A stretch of 64,000 nt of DNA. Source: Xenorhabdus bovienii (GTDB lineage Bacteria > Pseudomonadota > Gammaproteobacteria > Enterobacterales > Enterobacteriaceae). The notes under the pieces were generated by a model, which was not told where the DNA came from, did no database searches, and was given only the letters and a program-made list of their open reading frames with translations. This document shows positions 10,565 to 20,940 of this stretch, in pieces. Each line of letters opens with the position of its first letter. Within the stretch, counting starts at the first letter, position 1. Location of the stretch: positions 1 through 64,000 of the forward strand of contig NZ_JANAIF010000003.1 in assembly GCF_024721015.1 (NCBI RefSeq), read 5' to 3'. Position numbers and translations under genes: made by a program.

Positions 10565-11299
10565 ATGAGCTTTGATGGAAAAATTGCACTGGTCACTGGC
10601 GCTAGCCGTGGCATAGGTCGCTCGATTGCAGAATTATTGGTTGAACGTGGTGCTCGTGTTATCGGCACAGCAACCAGCGAGAATGGAGCCGAAGCAATCA
10701 GTGCCTACCTTGGTGATAAAGGCAAAGGTTTTGTATTGAATGTCACAGATTCAGAATCCGTAGAAAAAGCACTCTCGAATATTCGTGCTGAATTTGGTGA
10801 AATAGACATTCTGGTAAATAATGCAGGCATCACTCGTGATAACTTGTTGATGCGTATGAAAGATGGAGAGTGGCAAGATATTATTGACACCAATCTTTCT
10901 TCGATTTTTCGTCTGTCAAAAGCAGTAATGCGTTCTATGATGAAAAAACGTTATGGACGTATTATTTCCATTGGATCTGTTGTCGGAACAATGGGAAATG
11001 CAGGGCAGGCGAATTACGCGGCAGCGAAAGCAGGAGTCATTGGTTTCAGTAAATCACTGGCTCGTGAAGTCGCTTCTCGTGGCATCACCGTCAACGTTGT
11101 TGCACCTGGTTTTATCGAAACGGATATGACTAGAGCGTTGACAGACGATCAACGAGCAGGCATTTTATCTGAAATTCCTGCCAGTCGTCTCGGTAATGCA
11201 AAGGAAATTGCCAGTGCTGTAGCGTTTCTTGCTTCTGACGAGGCCGCTTACATTACGGGTGAAACATTACATGTCAATGGTGGCATGTACATGATCTAA
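10565..11299 (+). CDS. fabG: 3-oxoacyl-ACP reductase FabG
   Basis: FabG is the NADPH-dependent reductase of fatty-acid elongation. From the ATG at 10565 it has 244 residues, equal to E. coli FabG. It carries TGASRGIGR (cofactor), NNAGITRDN, the catalytic Tyr-Lys pair in NYAAAKAG, and the C-terminal HVNGGMYM. The 10565 start is chosen over an upstream ATG at 10550 because GAGGAAAAC precedes it at ideal spacing and the protein then starts MSFDGKIALV like its relatives. Confidence 0.97.
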   Translation: MSFDGKIALVTGASRGIGRSIAELLVERGARVIGTATSENGAEAISAYLGDKGKGFVLNVTDSESVEKALSNIRAEFGEIDILVNNAGITRDNLLMRMKDGEWQDIIDTNLSSIFRLSKAVMRSMMKKRYGRIISIGSVVGTMGNAGQANYAAAKAGVIGFSKSLAREVASRGITVNVVAPGFIETDMTRALTDDQRAGILSEIPASRLGNAKEIASAVAFLASDEAAYITGETLHVNGGMYMI

Positions 11300-11449
11300 A
11301 AATGAGCGAACTCGCTGTCTCTGATGTATTTTTATACAAAAAGATACAGTTTGTGGTTCGACCAGCCGGGATTTGGTTGCATCTTTTCCTGTATTTTATA
11401 AACTACGAAAACCATCGCGAAAGCGAGTTTTGATAGGAAATTTAATAGT

Positions 11450-11686
11450 ATGAGCACTATCGACGAACGCGTTAAGAAAATCATCGTTGAACAACTGGGT
11501 GTTAAAGAGGAAGAAGTTGTAAACACAGCTTCATTTGTTGATGACTTGGGCGCTGATTCTCTTGACACAGTTGAACTGGTAATGGCTCTGGAAGAAGAGT
11601 TCGATATCGAGATCCCAGACGAAGAAGCTGAAAAAATCACTACAGTTCAGGCTGCTATTGACTACGTTGAAAACGCAGGTAAATAA
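11450..11686 (+). CDS. acpP: Acyl carrier protein
   Basis: The 78-residue acidic protein is nearly identical to enterobacterial ACP. The phosphopantetheine-bearing serine is residue 37 counting Met, in [12 protein letters not shown]. The 150-base gap from fabG probably holds the extra acpP promoter known in E. coli, consistent with the high demand for ACP. Confidence 0.98.
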   Translation: MSTIDERVKKIIVEQLGVKEEEVVNTASFVDDLGADSLDTVELVMALEEEFDIEIPDEEAEKITTVQAAIDYVENAGK

Positions 11687-11698
11687 GCATACATACCT

Positions 11699-11718
11699 AG
11701 GCGGTCGTTCGACCGCCT
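11699..11718 (+). terminator. Hairpin between acpP and fabF
   Basis: AGGCGGTC and GACCGCCT form a perfect 8-bp GC-rich stem with a GTTC loop 12 bases after the acpP stop. It lacks a T run, so it may stabilise acpP mRNA or attenuate read-through into fabF rather than end all transcripts. Confidence 0.55.
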
Positions 11719-11760
11719 ATGTTCTTCGTCCTAAATTTTTTCCCTCCCTGGAGGATAACC

Positions 11761-13002
11761 GTGTCTAAGCGTCGAGTAGTCGTGACCGGACTAGGCATGT
11801 TATCTCCTGTCGGCAATACAGTAGAGTCTTCTTGGAACGCTGTTTGTGCCGGACAGAGTGGTATCGGCCTTATCGAACATTTTGACACCGCTAACCATGC
11901 AACTAAGTTTGCTGGTGTGGTGAAAAATTTTAATCATGAAGATTTCAATATTTCGCGCAAAGATGCTCGAAAAATGGATCTGTTTATTCAGTATGGAATT
12001 GCTGCTGGTATACAAGCTATTGAAGATGCAGGAATCGAAGTAACAGAAGCCAATGCTAGCCGCTTTGGTGCTGCTATTGGTTCTGGTATTGGTGGTTTGG
12101 GTCTTATTGAAGAAAACCACAGTACATTGCTCTCGGCGGGACCTCGCAAGGTCAGCCCATTCTTTGTACCTTCGACCATCATCAATATGGTTGCAGGCCA
12201 TCTGAGCATCCTTTATGGTCTTCGTGGTCCTAGCATCTCCATTGCAACTGCCTGTACCTCTGGCGTGCACAATATCGGTCATGCAGCTCGTATTATTGCG
12301 TACAATGATGCTGATATTATGCTGGCAGGTGGTACTGAGAAAGCCAGTACTACATTTGGCGTTGCAGGGTTTGGTGCTGCTCGTGCATTATCGACCCGTA
12401 ATGATGATCCTCAAGGTGCAAGCCGCCCTTGGGATAAAGATCGAGACGGGTTTGTGCTGGGTGATGGCGCCGGTGTTCTGGTTCTTGAAGAATACGAACA
12501 TGCCAAAAAACGTGGTGCAAAAATTTACGCTGAAATCGTTGGCTTTGGTATGAGCAGTGATGCTTATCATATGACATCACCGCCTGAAGATGGAGCGGGT
12601 GCTGCGCTTGCAATGGAAAATGCCCTGAAAGATGCGGATATTTCCCCAGACCAAGTGGGCTACATTAATGCTCATGGTACTTCAACGCAAGTTGGTGATC
12701 TTGCGGAAGCTCGTGCGGTAGAATCTGTTTTTGGTGAAGGCACTAAAGTATTGGTGAGTTCAACCAAATCAATGACAGGTCACTTGCTGGGTGCTGCGGG
12801 AGCGATTGAATCGATTTTCACTATTCTTGCTTTACGTGAGCAGATTGTTCCTCCAACCATTAATTTGGAAAATCAGGATGAAAACTGCCGTTTGGATCTT
12901 GTTCCAGGCGAAGCACGTAAAGTTGAAGGGATGGAATACGCACTGTGTAATTCTTTCGGTTTCGGTGGTACTAATGGGTCACTGATTTTCCGTAAGATAT
13001 AA
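11761..13002 (+). CDS. fabF: 3-oxoacyl-ACP synthase II (KAS II)
   Basis: FabF is the condensing enzyme that also drives temperature control of unsaturated acyl chains. From the GTG at 11761 it has 413 residues starting [18 protein letters not shown], as in E. coli. The GTG follows CTGGAGGATAACC, a strong ribosome site, which rejects the longer ATG-started frame at 11719. The active cysteine is in TACTSGVHN, with histidines in NAHGTSTQ and [11 protein letters not shown]. Confidence 0.97.
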   Translation: MSKRRVVVTGLGMLSPVGNTVESSWNAVCAGQSGIGLIEHFDTANHATKFAGVVKNFNHEDFNISRKDARKMDLFIQYGIAAGIQAIEDAGIEVTEANASRFGAAIGSGIGGLGLIEENHSTLLSAGPRKVSPFFVPSTIINMVAGHLSILYGLRGPSISIATACTSGVHNIGHAARIIAYNDADIMLAGGTEKASTTFGVAGFGAARALSTRNDDPQGASRPWDKDRDGFVLGDGAGVLVLEEYEHAKKRGAKIYAEIVGFGMSSDAYHMTSPPEDGAGAALAMENALKDADISPDQVGYINAHGTSTQVGDLAEARAVESVFGEGTKVLVSSTKSMTGHLLGAAGAIESIFTILALREQIVPPTINLENQDENCRLDLVPGEARKVEGMEYALCNSFGFGGTNGSLIFRKI

Positions 13003-13022
13003 AAACGTCCTCTTTTTATGAA

Positions 13023-13051
13023 GAGCCTCAACATTTGTTGAGGCTTTTTTA
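13023..13051 (+). terminator. Terminator after fabF
   Basis: AGCCTCAAC and GTTGAGGCT form a 9-bp stem with an ATTT loop, followed by six T. It closes the fab cluster transcript before pabC. Confidence 0.9.
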
Positions 13052-13171
13052 TTCCTGATTTTTATGATTTTTTTGAATAGGCATTTTTGCACTGCCACGG
13101 TTCATATACTATGATAACGCTCCTTAATAGCTGAGGTTATCACGCCTTCTTATCGAAAATTAGAAAATGAA

Positions 13172-13999
13172 ATGATGTATTGGATTAATGGCAAACCGTG
13201 TAATCAATTACCTGTTAATGATCGTGCGGTACAATTTGGTGATGGCTGTTTTACAACAATAAGAGTTGAGCAAGGGCAGGCAGCTTTGCTACCTTTGCAC
13301 ATAAAACGGTTACAAAAAGGCGTTGAAAAACTGTTTATGCCAGCACTGGATTGGCTGCAACTTGAGGATCATATTAAGCAGGTGGTTACCGGCTGTGAAT
13401 CCGGTATTCTGAAAGTTATTCTCTCCAGAGGAGTTGGTGGTCGTGGTTATGGTATTAGTGATGCTATCGAGCCAAATCAGGTTCTCTCGTTGAGTTCATA
13501 TCCAGAACAGTATGTTATCCAGCGTAAAAATGGTATTTCACTCGTTCTTAGCCCAATTGTTATGGGTATCAATCCCCATTTGGCGGGTATTAAACACTTG
13601 AACCGCTTGGAACAGGTTCTGATAAAAAGATTCATTGAGCAGTCAAAGGCTGATGAAGCACTGGTTCTTGATAGTGATGGCTTACTGGTTGAGTGTTGTA
13701 CTGCTAATATTTTCTGGCGAAAAGGTAAAAACGTTTATACGCCTGATTTGAATCAATGTGGTGTAGAAGGGGTGATGCGGCAGAAGATTATGCAATTATT
13801 GGCAGAAAGTGATTATAACCTGTCATGTGTCATGCGTTATCCTGAGGTATTAGCTCATGCTGATGAGGTGATTATCTGCAATTCCTTGATGCCTGTTATC
13901 GCAGTAAACCAAATTCAGGCGCATAAAAATCAGCCTGCATGGAAATATCAATCAAGAGAATTGCATGAGTATCTATTGCCTGCATGTTTAAGGCTGTAG
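13172..13999 (+). CDS. pabC: Aminodeoxychorismate lyase
   Basis: PabC is the PLP enzyme that releases p-aminobenzoate and pyruvate from aminodeoxychorismate for folate synthesis. The protein has the fold-type IV marks FGDGCFTT near residue 25 and AGIKHLNRLEQVL carrying the PLP lysine. Two ATG codons are adjacent (13172 and 13175); E. coli aligns better with the second. It is followed by mltG as in E. coli. Confidence 0.94.
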   Translation: MMYWINGKPCNQLPVNDRAVQFGDGCFTTIRVEQGQAALLPLHIKRLQKGVEKLFMPALDWLQLEDHIKQVVTGCESGILKVILSRGVGGRGYGISDAIEPNQVLSLSSYPEQYVIQRKNGISLVLSPIVMGINPHLAGIKHLNRLEQVLIKRFIEQSKADEALVLDSDGLLVECCTANIFWRKGKNVYTPDLNQCGVEGVMRQKIMQLLAESDYNLSCVMRYPEVLAHADEVIICNSLMPVIAVNQIQAHKNQPAWKYQSRELHEYLLPACLRL

Positions 14000-14043
14000 T
14001 TATTCAATACTCATCATTGAAGGATAGGTCAAAGTGATTACCA

Positions 14044-15069
14044 ATGAAACTTAAAAAGCGTATTTTCATTTTACCCAGCTTGATTATTATGATTGTAGCA
14101 ATCATGTTTTTTTCTTTTGTGAAAAAAATAGAAAATTTTGCTAATCAGAAAATTAATCTTAATCAAGAAATGATATTTACTGTGCCAGCAGGAACAGGGC
14201 GTGCTGGGCTAGGAATATTGTTGGTTCAGCATAACTTAATCAAAGATCACCAATTGTTGTCGTGGTTATTCCGATTAAAACCAGAATTGGCGAAATTTAA
14301 GGCTGGTACTTATCGTTTGCAACAAGGCATGTCATTGCGAGCAATCTTGCAACTATTTTCCAGCGGTAAAGAAGTGCAATTTTCTATCCGTTTCGTTGAA
14401 GGAAGTCGATTGTCTGACTGGGAGAAAATATTACAGAATGCGCCATACTTAAAACATGAAGCAGAGGGCAAATCACCAAAGGAATTGACTGACGCTTTAG
14501 ACATGAAAGCGGAAGAACCATTGGAAGGTTGGCTCTATCCCGATACTTACCTGTACACCGCAGGAACCAGTGATGTTGAATTGCTAAAACGTGCTCATCA
14601 AAAAATGAACATGGCACTAGAGCAAGAGTGGAAAAATCGCGAAAAAAATCTGCCATATAAGAGTGTTTATGAGATGTTGATCATGGCATCCATAATCGAA
14701 AAAGAGACAGCAATAGATTCTGAGCGTACAAAAGTTGCTTCGGTATTTATTAATCGGCTGCGATTAAAGATGAGATTACAAACTGATCCGACAGTAATAT
14801 ATGGGTTGGGGGATAAGTATACGGGTTCTATTTTCCGTAGTAACCTGACTGCTTTTACGCCATATAATACTTATATGATTGAAGGATTACCGCCAACGCC
14901 TATCGCCATGCCAAGCCTAGCTTCGATTAAAGCTGCGGCACACCCTGCTGTGACAGGGTACTTATACTTTGTTGCAAATGGTAATGGCGGTCATACATTC
15001 ACTGCGAATCTGGCAGAACATAATAGGGCGGTAAATCTTTATCGTCAGAGATTAAAGCAGGATAAATGA
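14044..15069 (+). CDS. mltG: Endolytic murein transglycosylase MltG
   Basis: MltG (YceG) is an inner-membrane lytic transglycosylase that ends nascent glycan strands. The 341-residue protein has one N-terminal membrane segment (about residues 8-27), then a periplasmic LysM-like region and the catalytic YceG domain. The active glutamate lies in [10 protein letters not shown], followed by [10 protein letters not shown] and YNTY. The stop overlaps the tmk start (ATGA). Confidence 0.95.
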   Translation: MKLKKRIFILPSLIIMIVAIMFFSFVKKIENFANQKINLNQEMIFTVPAGTGRAGLGILLVQHNLIKDHQLLSWLFRLKPELAKFKAGTYRLQQGMSLRAILQLFSSGKEVQFSIRFVEGSRLSDWEKILQNAPYLKHEAEGKSPKELTDALDMKAEEPLEGWLYPDTYLYTAGTSDVELLKRAHQKMNMALEQEWKNREKNLPYKSVYEMLIMASIIEKETAIDSERTKVASVFINRLRLKMRLQTDPTVIYGLGDKYTGSIFRSNLTAFTPYNTYMIEGLPPTPIAMPSLASIKAAAHPAVTGYLYFVANGNGGHTFTANLAEHNRAVNLYRQRLKQDK

Positions 15070-15707
15070 ACAGCAAATTTATTGTTATTGAAGGGCTTGA
15101 GGGCGCAGGGAAAACCACTGCAATCCGAACAGTGGTTGAAACATTGAAACAGTATGGCATTTCTGATCTGATTTTTACTCGTGAACCGGGTGGAACTCCG
15201 TTGGCAGAAAAATTACGTCAACTCATCAAACAGGGCGTTGAAGGTGAATCACTGACGAATAAGGCAGAAGTATTGATGCTATATGCAGCCAGAGTCCAAT
15301 TGGTAGAAAATGTTATCAAGCCGGCACTGGAAAAAGGAACTTGGGTGGTTGGAGATCGTCATGATCTTTCCTCTCAGGCATATCAGGGCGGTGGTCGTGG
15401 CATTGATCAGAAACTGATGACATCATTACGCGAATCGGCACTCGGTGATTTTTACCCGGATTTGACTATTTATCTCGATTTGCCACCAGAGGTTGGTTTA
15501 CAGCGTGCTCGTGAGCGGGGTGAATTGGATCGCATTGAAAAAGAATCCTTGGATTTTTTCCACCGTATTCGTGAAAGATATCTCGAGCTTGTGGCACAAG
15601 ATGACACCATCAAAAAAGTAGATGCGACACAACCGCTGGAAAAAGTGCAGGATGCTATTCGTCAGACCTTATTACAGTGGTTGAAACAACAGGACATGCA
15701 GGCATGA
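15066..15707 (+). CDS. tmk: Thymidylate kinase
   Basis: Tmk phosphorylates dTMP to dTDP. The 213-residue protein has the P-loop GLEGAGKTT (residues 9-17), the DR(H) motif [16 protein letters not shown] and a lid-region arginine cluster. It is translationally coupled to both neighbours by 4-base overlaps with mltG and holB. Confidence 0.97.
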   Translation: MNSKFIVIEGLEGAGKTTAIRTVVETLKQYGISDLIFTREPGGTPLAEKLRQLIKQGVEGESLTNKAEVLMLYAARVQLVENVIKPALEKGTWVVGDRHDLSSQAYQGGGRGIDQKLMTSLRESALGDFYPDLTIYLDLPPEVGLQRARERGELDRIEKESLDFFHRIRERYLELVAQDDTIKKVDATQPLEKVQDAIRQTLLQWLKQQDMQA

Positions 15708-16693
15708 ACTGGTATCCGTGGCTTAACCATGCATATCGCCTGTTGATTGAATCCCATCAGCAGGAGCGTGGGCACCATGCCCTTTTGCTTCATGCTCATG
15801 ATGGAACGGGTGCCGATGCGTTATTGTATGGATTGAGCCGCTGGTTGATGTGTCAGGACAAACAAGGAATGAAAAGTTGTGGCAAGTGTCACGGCTGTCA
15901 TCTGATGTTGGCAGAAACGCATTCTGACTGGCATGTTCTTGCCCCTGAAAAGGGAAAAAGTACTATTGGAGTTGATGCTGTACGTCAGCTCAACGAAAGA
16001 CTTTACGAATATTCTCAACAAGGTGGCGCTAAAATTATCTGGCTACCCTCTGCGGAGTCTCTGACCGATGCTGCTTCCAACGCCTTGCTAAAAACATTGG
16101 AAGAACCCCCTAAAAATACCTATTTTTTGTTGCAGTGCCAGCGTCCAGCGCGTTTGCTGGCAACGCTGCGCAGTCGCTGCTTTTACTATTTTCTGCCTGT
16201 GCCTGAACAGCATGTAGGGCTTTATTGGCTGCAACATCAACTCCCTGCAATATCATCGCTGGATGCGCAGACGGCGTTAAAACTTTCACAGGGTGCGCCT
16301 CTTGCTGCTGAACAGTTGCTTCAGACTGAAAAATGGCAGCAGAGAAATGTGTTTTGTCAGGCAATTGAACAGGCATTGTATAACTGTGATACCCTGTCAC
16401 TTTTACCATTATTGAATCGTGATGATGCACAGCAATCTTTGTATTGGCTGGTTAGCTTGTTATCCGATGCTGTGAAATGGCAGCAGCAGGCGCAGGATTA
16501 CTGCGTCAACCAAGATCAGCAGGCTTTGATCCATCATCTGGCTTCCACTCAAAGTGTGGAAAAATTATTAAGTACAGTTGATGATTGGGTACATTGTCGT
16601 CATCAATTACTATCTGTGGTGGGCATCAATCGGGAATTATTGTTGACAGGACAATTACTCAATTGGGAAAAGCAGCTTTGTCCCACACGGTAA
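15704..16693 (+). CDS. holB: DNA polymerase III delta' subunit
   Basis: HolB is the delta' subunit of the clamp loader. From the ATG at 15704, which overlaps the tmk stop (ATGA), it has 329 residues beginning [14 protein letters not shown]. The zinc module lies around residues 48-65 (SCGKCHGC) and the conserved [12 protein letters not shown] follows. The Walker A is degenerate as normal for delta'. A longer frame from 15677 would lie inside tmk and is not needed. Confidence 0.95.
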   Translation: MNWYPWLNHAYRLLIESHQQERGHHALLLHAHDGTGADALLYGLSRWLMCQDKQGMKSCGKCHGCHLMLAETHSDWHVLAPEKGKSTIGVDAVRQLNERLYEYSQQGGAKIIWLPSAESLTDAASNALLKTLEEPPKNTYFLLQCQRPARLLATLRSRCFYYFLPVPEQHVGLYWLQHQLPAISSLDAQTALKLSQGAPLAAEQLLQTEKWQQRNVFCQAIEQALYNCDTLSLLPLLNRDDAQQSLYWLVSLLSDAVKWQQQAQDYCVNQDQQALIHHLASTQSVEKLLSTVDDWVHCRHQLLSVVGINRELLLTGQLLNWEKQLCPTR

Positions 16694-16715
16694 CTCATTT
16701 AGATACGAGCATATT

Positions 16716-17510
16716 ATGTTTTTAGTTGATTCACACTGTCATCTCGATTGCCTTGATTATGAAACTCTACACAAGAGTGTGGATGATGTTGTGGCTAAGG
16801 CAGCAGAACGGGATGTGAAGTATATGTTGGCGGTGGCGACTACGCTACCGGGATTCCAGCAAATGAAGAATTTGATTGGTAAACGTGAAAATATCGCGTA
16901 TTCCTGCGGTATTCATCCATTGAATCTGGATGAAGGCTACGATTTTGATGAACTTGCCCGGCTTGCAGCGGACGATGATGTCGTCGCAATGGGAGAAACC
17001 GGTCTGGATTATTATTATCAAAAAGAAAATGCAGAGTTACAGCGAACTTCCTTTCGTGAACATATCCGCATTGGACGTAAATTAAACAAACCTGTCATTG
17101 TTCATACCCGCGATGCAAAGGATGATACTCTTTTGGTCTTGCGAGAAGAAAAAGTACAGGAATGTGGCGGTGTGCTGCACTGTTTTACGGAAGATAAAGA
17201 TACGGCGAGAGCTTTGCTGGATCTGGGTTTTTATATTTCTTTCTCTGGTATCGTGACATTTCGCAATGCAGAACAGATCCGTGAAGCGGCAAGGTTTGTC
17301 CCACTCGATCGGATTTTGGTAGAAACTGACTCACCTTATCTGGCACCTATACCGCATCGAGGTAAGCAGAATCAGCCTGCCTATGTACGTGATGTCGCTG
17401 AATATATGGCGGTATTGAAAGGGGTGAGTCTTGATGAATTGGCCGCGGTGACAACCAGAAATTTTTGTGACCTGTTTCATATCAACATCCCAGAAAATGA
17501 AGTTATCTAG
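16716..17510 (+). CDS. ycfH: TatD-family metal-dependent hydrolase (YcfH)
   Basis: The 264-residue protein has the full TatD metal-ligand set: DSHCHLD at the N-terminus, GETGLDYYY, HTRDA, HCFTED and ETDSPYLAP. TatD enzymes are Mg-dependent 3'-5' DNases or amidohydrolase-like enzymes; the exact substrate of this YcfH orthologue is not established. It follows holB as in E. coli. The next E. coli gene, ptsG, is absent here. Confidence 0.93.
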   Translation: MFLVDSHCHLDCLDYETLHKSVDDVVAKAAERDVKYMLAVATTLPGFQQMKNLIGKRENIAYSCGIHPLNLDEGYDFDELARLAADDDVVAMGETGLDYYYQKENAELQRTSFREHIRIGRKLNKPVIVHTRDAKDDTLLVLREEKVQECGGVLHCFTEDKDTARALLDLGFYISFSGIVTFRNAEQIREAARFVPLDRILVETDSPYLAPIPHRGKQNQPAYVRDVAEYMAVLKGVSLDELAAVTTRNFCDLFHINIPENEVI

Positions 17511-17598
17511 ATAACCTTTTATGTTTTAGTTTAGTATTTCGACTTCGTATTTAGACTTAATCATGAGTCATCTTTAATGACAAAAAAGGAGAAGTGAG

Positions 17599-17949
17599 AT
17601 GGCAGAAGAAACTATTTTTAGCAAAATCATTCGTCGTGAAATTCCTTCTGATATTGTTTATCAGGATGATCTGGTAACAGCATTCCGTGACATTACCCCT
17701 CAAGCGCCCACCCATATTCTGATCGTGCCAAACGTACTGATCCCAACGGTTAACGATGTCACTCCAGAGAATGAACTTGCATTGGGGCGCCTGTTCACTG
17801 TTGCAGCGAAAATCGCACAACAAGAAGGCATCGCAGAAGATGGTTATCGCCTCATCATGAACTGTAATCGCCATTCCGGGCAGGAAGTTTTCCATATCCA
17901 TATGCATATGGTGGGTGGACGTCCATTGGGGCCACTGTTGGTAAAGTAA
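17599..17949 (+). CDS. hinT: HIT-family purine nucleoside phosphoramidase HinT
   Basis: HinT hydrolyses AMP-lysine and adenosine phosphoramidates. The 116-residue protein carries the histidine triad in [11 protein letters not shown] near the C-terminus. AAAGGAGAAGTGAG precedes the ATG. It stands next to lpoB as in E. coli, but ycfL, which lies between them there, is missing. Confidence 0.95.
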   Translation: MAEETIFSKIIRREIPSDIVYQDDLVTAFRDITPQAPTHILIVPNVLIPTVNDVTPENELALGRLFTVAAKIAQQEGIAEDGYRLIMNCNRHSGQEVFHIHMHMVGGRPLGPLLVK

Positions 17950-17999
17950 TGTGATTCACCATTATTGGTACACGATAGCGCTGTAACCGGAGTAGGTTA

Positions 18000-18566
18000 A
18001 TGAAAAGAATTCTCTTTGTTATATTATCAGCGATGTTTCTGGCGAGTTGTAACTTACCAATACAGTCGCCTGCTCCTGTTACACCTGTGAAGCCAGAGAA
18101 AAAAACGGAACCACAAGTACAGCCATCGGATAAAGTTCCTCAGCCACCTAAGATTCAGTCGACTAATTGGAATGGCATTGTTCAACCGTTGGTTGCGCAG
18201 ATGGTTAAGGCCAATGGTGTGGAAACGGGAAAAGTATTACTTGTCGATACTGTTAAAAACAACACTAATGGTTCGCTGCGAGCCCTGCAAGTGACTGATA
18301 TCATTAATGATGCCGTGAGCCGTAAACAGCTTTTTCAGATTGTACCGAAAAAACAAGTGCATAGCGCTCAACAGGCATTGGGATTGTCATCGGAAGATAG
18401 CTTGGGATTGCGCAGTAAATCTATTGGCTTGGCACGTTATTTGAGTGCTGATTATGTGCTCTACTCCGTGGTTTCTGGTAGTAACGATCAACGTAACATA
18501 GAAATGCAGCTTATGCTGGTTAAAACGGGTGAAATACTTTGGTCAGGTAGCGGTGACGTTAACTAG
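18000..18566 (+). CDS. lpoB: LpoB, outer-membrane lipoprotein activator of PBP1b
   Basis: The 188-residue protein has a lipoprotein signal with lipobox LASC (lipidated Cys17), then a proline-rich linker (about residues 20-55) and the folded PBP1b-activating domain from about residue 60. In E. coli LpoB spans the periplasm to stimulate peptidoglycan synthesis by PBP1b. The linker is short and proline/lysine-rich as expected. It overlaps the start of thiK by 14 bases. Confidence 0.93.
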   Translation: MKRILFVILSAMFLASCNLPIQSPAPVTPVKPEKKTEPQVQPSDKVPQPPKIQSTNWNGIVQPLVAQMVKANGVETGKVLLVDTVKNNTNGSLRALQVTDIINDAVSRKQLFQIVPKKQVHSAQQALGLSSEDSLGLRSKSIGLARYLSADYVLYSVVSGSNDQRNIEMQLMLVKTGEILWSGSGDVN

Positions 18567-19416
18567 CGATAACACCTTGCTAAGAATGTTATGTCAGCAA
18601 TGGCCTGACATTCCAGTAAAAAATTGGGAAATCAGGCGATTAAATGGACTGACACAGGGAAGTTTCTCTATTACAGATGGTGTGCGCCAGATGGTTGGGC
18701 GCACACAAACACAGAATAGTGAAACACTGGGTGTGGATCGTCAGCGGGAAAATCAGGTTTTACGCAGGTTATCTTCCACTGGCATCTCTCCTAAAGTAAT
18801 AGCCATGAACGGTGATTGGCTATTGCTGGAATGGTTTTCGGGAACAAAGATAACTCACGAAACGTTGAACTTACCATTATTGCAGAAGTTACTGGCACAG
18901 ATACTTGCCACTCTTCATAACCATCACCGATTGGGTTATCCCCTCCAACTCAAAAAGCAAATCGCATCTCAGTGGCAGCAGATTGACCAGAGCCGCTTAT
19001 CTCCTCGCTGGCTGCGTTTGCAGAAATTTTTTATGGCAGCCAGAACGCCAACAACCCTGAAAATAGCACCTGCTCACATGGATATTCACCCCGATAATCT
19101 ACTTATGACTGTAGAAGGGTTAAAATTGATTGATTGGGAATATGCCGCTGATGTCGATATTGGTTTTTCATTGGCTGTGTTGTTTAAAGGCAATCAGTGG
19201 AATGAGATGCAGCAACAGATTTTTTTAGATTATTATTGTACTTACGCATCAGGGTACGCGGATATCACATTATTGCAGCAGAGAATTAAACGGTGGGAAC
19301 CGTGGGTCAGATATATGATGCTGATGTGGTATGAAGTACGTTGGCAGCAGACGAAAGATCCGCAATTTTTAGTATTGGCGCACCCTCTGCGCCAGGGGTT
19401 TAAATTAGCGCATTAA
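18553..19416 (+). CDS. thiK: Thiamine kinase
   Basis: ThiK phosphorylates salvaged thiamine to thiamine phosphate. The protein is an aminoglycoside-phosphotransferase fold with the catalytic loop HMDIHPDNLL and the metal site LIDWEYAADVDI; the N-terminal nucleotide loop is NGLTQGSFSI. The start is a GTG; 18553 is preferred over the upstream GTG 18529 because the glycine loop then begins at residue 31, as in E. coli ThiK. Sequence identity to E. coli looks low but the lpoB-thiK-nagZ context supports the call. Confidence 0.85.
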   Translation: MTLTSDNTLLRMLCQQWPDIPVKNWEIRRLNGLTQGSFSITDGVRQMVGRTQTQNSETLGVDRQRENQVLRRLSSTGISPKVIAMNGDWLLLEWFSGTKITHETLNLPLLQKLLAQILATLHNHHRLGYPLQLKKQIASQWQQIDQSRLSPRWLRLQKFFMAARTPTTLKIAPAHMDIHPDNLLMTVEGLKLIDWEYAADVDIGFSLAVLFKGNQWNEMQQQIFLDYYCTYASGYADITLLQQRIKRWEPWVRYMMLMWYEVRWQQTKDPQFLVLAHPLRQGFKLAH

Positions 19417-19506
19417 ACTGGCGTTTTAACACGCTGGATAGTATCAATCGCCATTAATGACGATGAATTATAGATGGCAACCAATGATATAGAGGTGAGG
19501 AATGTT

Positions 19507-20526
19507 ATGGGGCCAGTAATGTTAGATGTTGTTGGTTATGAGTTGGATAATGAAGAACGCGAAATTTTGCAACATCCATTAGTGGGCGGTTTAATCCTGT
19601 TTACCCGCAACTTCCAGGATACGCAACAATTGCGTGAATTAATTCGCCAAATCCGTGAAGCGTCGCATCACCGTTTGGTGATTGCGGTCGATCAGGAAGG
19701 GGGACGTGTTCAGCGTTTTCATGAAGGCTTTACTCGTTTACCTGCCGCACAGTCTTTTGCCTGCTTGAATGACTCGCTTATGGGAGCGCATTTGGCGCAA
19801 GAATCGGGTTGGTTAATGGCATCAGAAATGATTGCAATGGACATTGATATCAGTTTTGCTCCTGTACTGGATCTAGGACACCAGTGCACTGCGATTGGTG
19901 AGCGCTCATTCCACGGAGAGCTTGAACTCGCGGTGATGATGGCAGAAAAATTTATCAAGGGTATGCATTCCGCAGGGATGAAATCGACAGGTAAGCATTT
20001 TCCGGGGCATGGAGCAGTTGTAGCAGACTCTCACAAAGAAACGCCAAGGGACAATCGCTCGATGGATGCTATTAGCTGCCATGATATGCATATTTTTCGC
20101 GATCTTATCCAACGTAACCTGCTTGATGCAATTATGCCTGCTCATGTGGTTTATTCTCAAGTAGATGATCGTCCAGCCAGTGGTTCACCTTATTGGCTGA
20201 AATCTATTTTGCGTCAGCAACTGGGATTTGAAGGTGTTATTTTTTCCGATGATCTGTCGATGGAAGGTGCGGCTATCATGGGCGGCTATGCCGAGCGAGG
20301 AAAATCCTCATTGGAAGCGGGTTGTGACATGATTTTGGTGTGCAACAATCGGCAGGGGGCAATCAGCGTGCTGGATAATTTGCCGATGGTCAAATCTGAT
20401 AGGGTAGCACGGTTATATCATCAGGGTAGTCAATACAGTCTGGAAGAGTTGAAGAAATCACAACGCTGGCAACAGGCAAATAAAGAATTGAATGGCTTGT
20501 GTGAGCAGTGGTTAAGTTATATTTAA
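19507..20526 (+). CDS. nagZ: Beta-N-acetylhexosaminidase NagZ
   Basis: NagZ removes N-acetylglucosamine from anhydromuropeptides during cytoplasmic wall recycling. The 339-residue GH3 protein has the family signature KHFPGHG with catalytic loop His and the nucleophile aspartate in [11 protein letters not shown]. The start at 19507 (GAGG 6 bases upstream) gives [13 protein letters not shown] as in E. coli; the 11-residue extension to 19474 is not needed. The usual downstream ycfP is absent. Confidence 0.96.
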   Translation: MGPVMLDVVGYELDNEEREILQHPLVGGLILFTRNFQDTQQLRELIRQIREASHHRLVIAVDQEGGRVQRFHEGFTRLPAAQSFACLNDSLMGAHLAQESGWLMASEMIAMDIDISFAPVLDLGHQCTAIGERSFHGELELAVMMAEKFIKGMHSAGMKSTGKHFPGHGAVVADSHKETPRDNRSMDAISCHDMHIFRDLIQRNLLDAIMPAHVVYSQVDDRPASGSPYWLKSILRQQLGFEGVIFSDDLSMEGAAIMGGYAERGKSSLEAGCDMILVCNNRQGAISVLDNLPMVKSDRVARLYHQGSQYSLEELKKSQRWQQANKELNGLCEQWLSYI

Positions 20527-20940
20527 TCATTGTTTTATATATTTATTTTAATAAAATTGGGGATGGGTTGCTAGTTGGCAATTCTGTCCCTTTTTTGTTT
20601 TTCTTCTCGATTTTTCCTTTTTTTATTTCCCGATGAGACACCGTTTCTATCAAATCAAACCTCATATTCACACAGCATTAACATTGTAAATTCTTATTGT
20701 TCATAAGTAAGATGTATATCAAATTAATTGAAAGTAAGCGCGAAAATTTCGTGACTGATGTCTAATTAATCAAAAGAATTTGATCGTAACTATTTTTGGT
20801 ATGACCAACTAACCAGCCATGATATTCTGGAGATATTTGCAGTATGAAACTTGTCAAATCTGATGTTATTTAAGAACGTTATTAAAAGAAACGGCTTTAG
20901 CGCCTTACATAACATTAGTTGTATTTTCAGTGGGGTAGTC
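20527..20940. other. nagZ-ndh intergenic region
   Basis: This is a 414-base gap. A GGGATGGGTTGC...GCAATTCTGTCCC imperfect hairpin followed by six T around 20560-20597 probably ends nagZ transcripts. The rest is AT-rich with AATCAAAAGAATTTGATC-type palindromes near 20767 that are oriented opposite to an FNR site. No gene is seen. The ndh promoter must lie here. Confidence 0.5.

Noticed and set aside
20755..20800. FNR site upstream of ndh
   Set aside because: The palindrome reads ATCAA...TTGAT, the reverse of the TTGAT...ATCAA arrangement needed.
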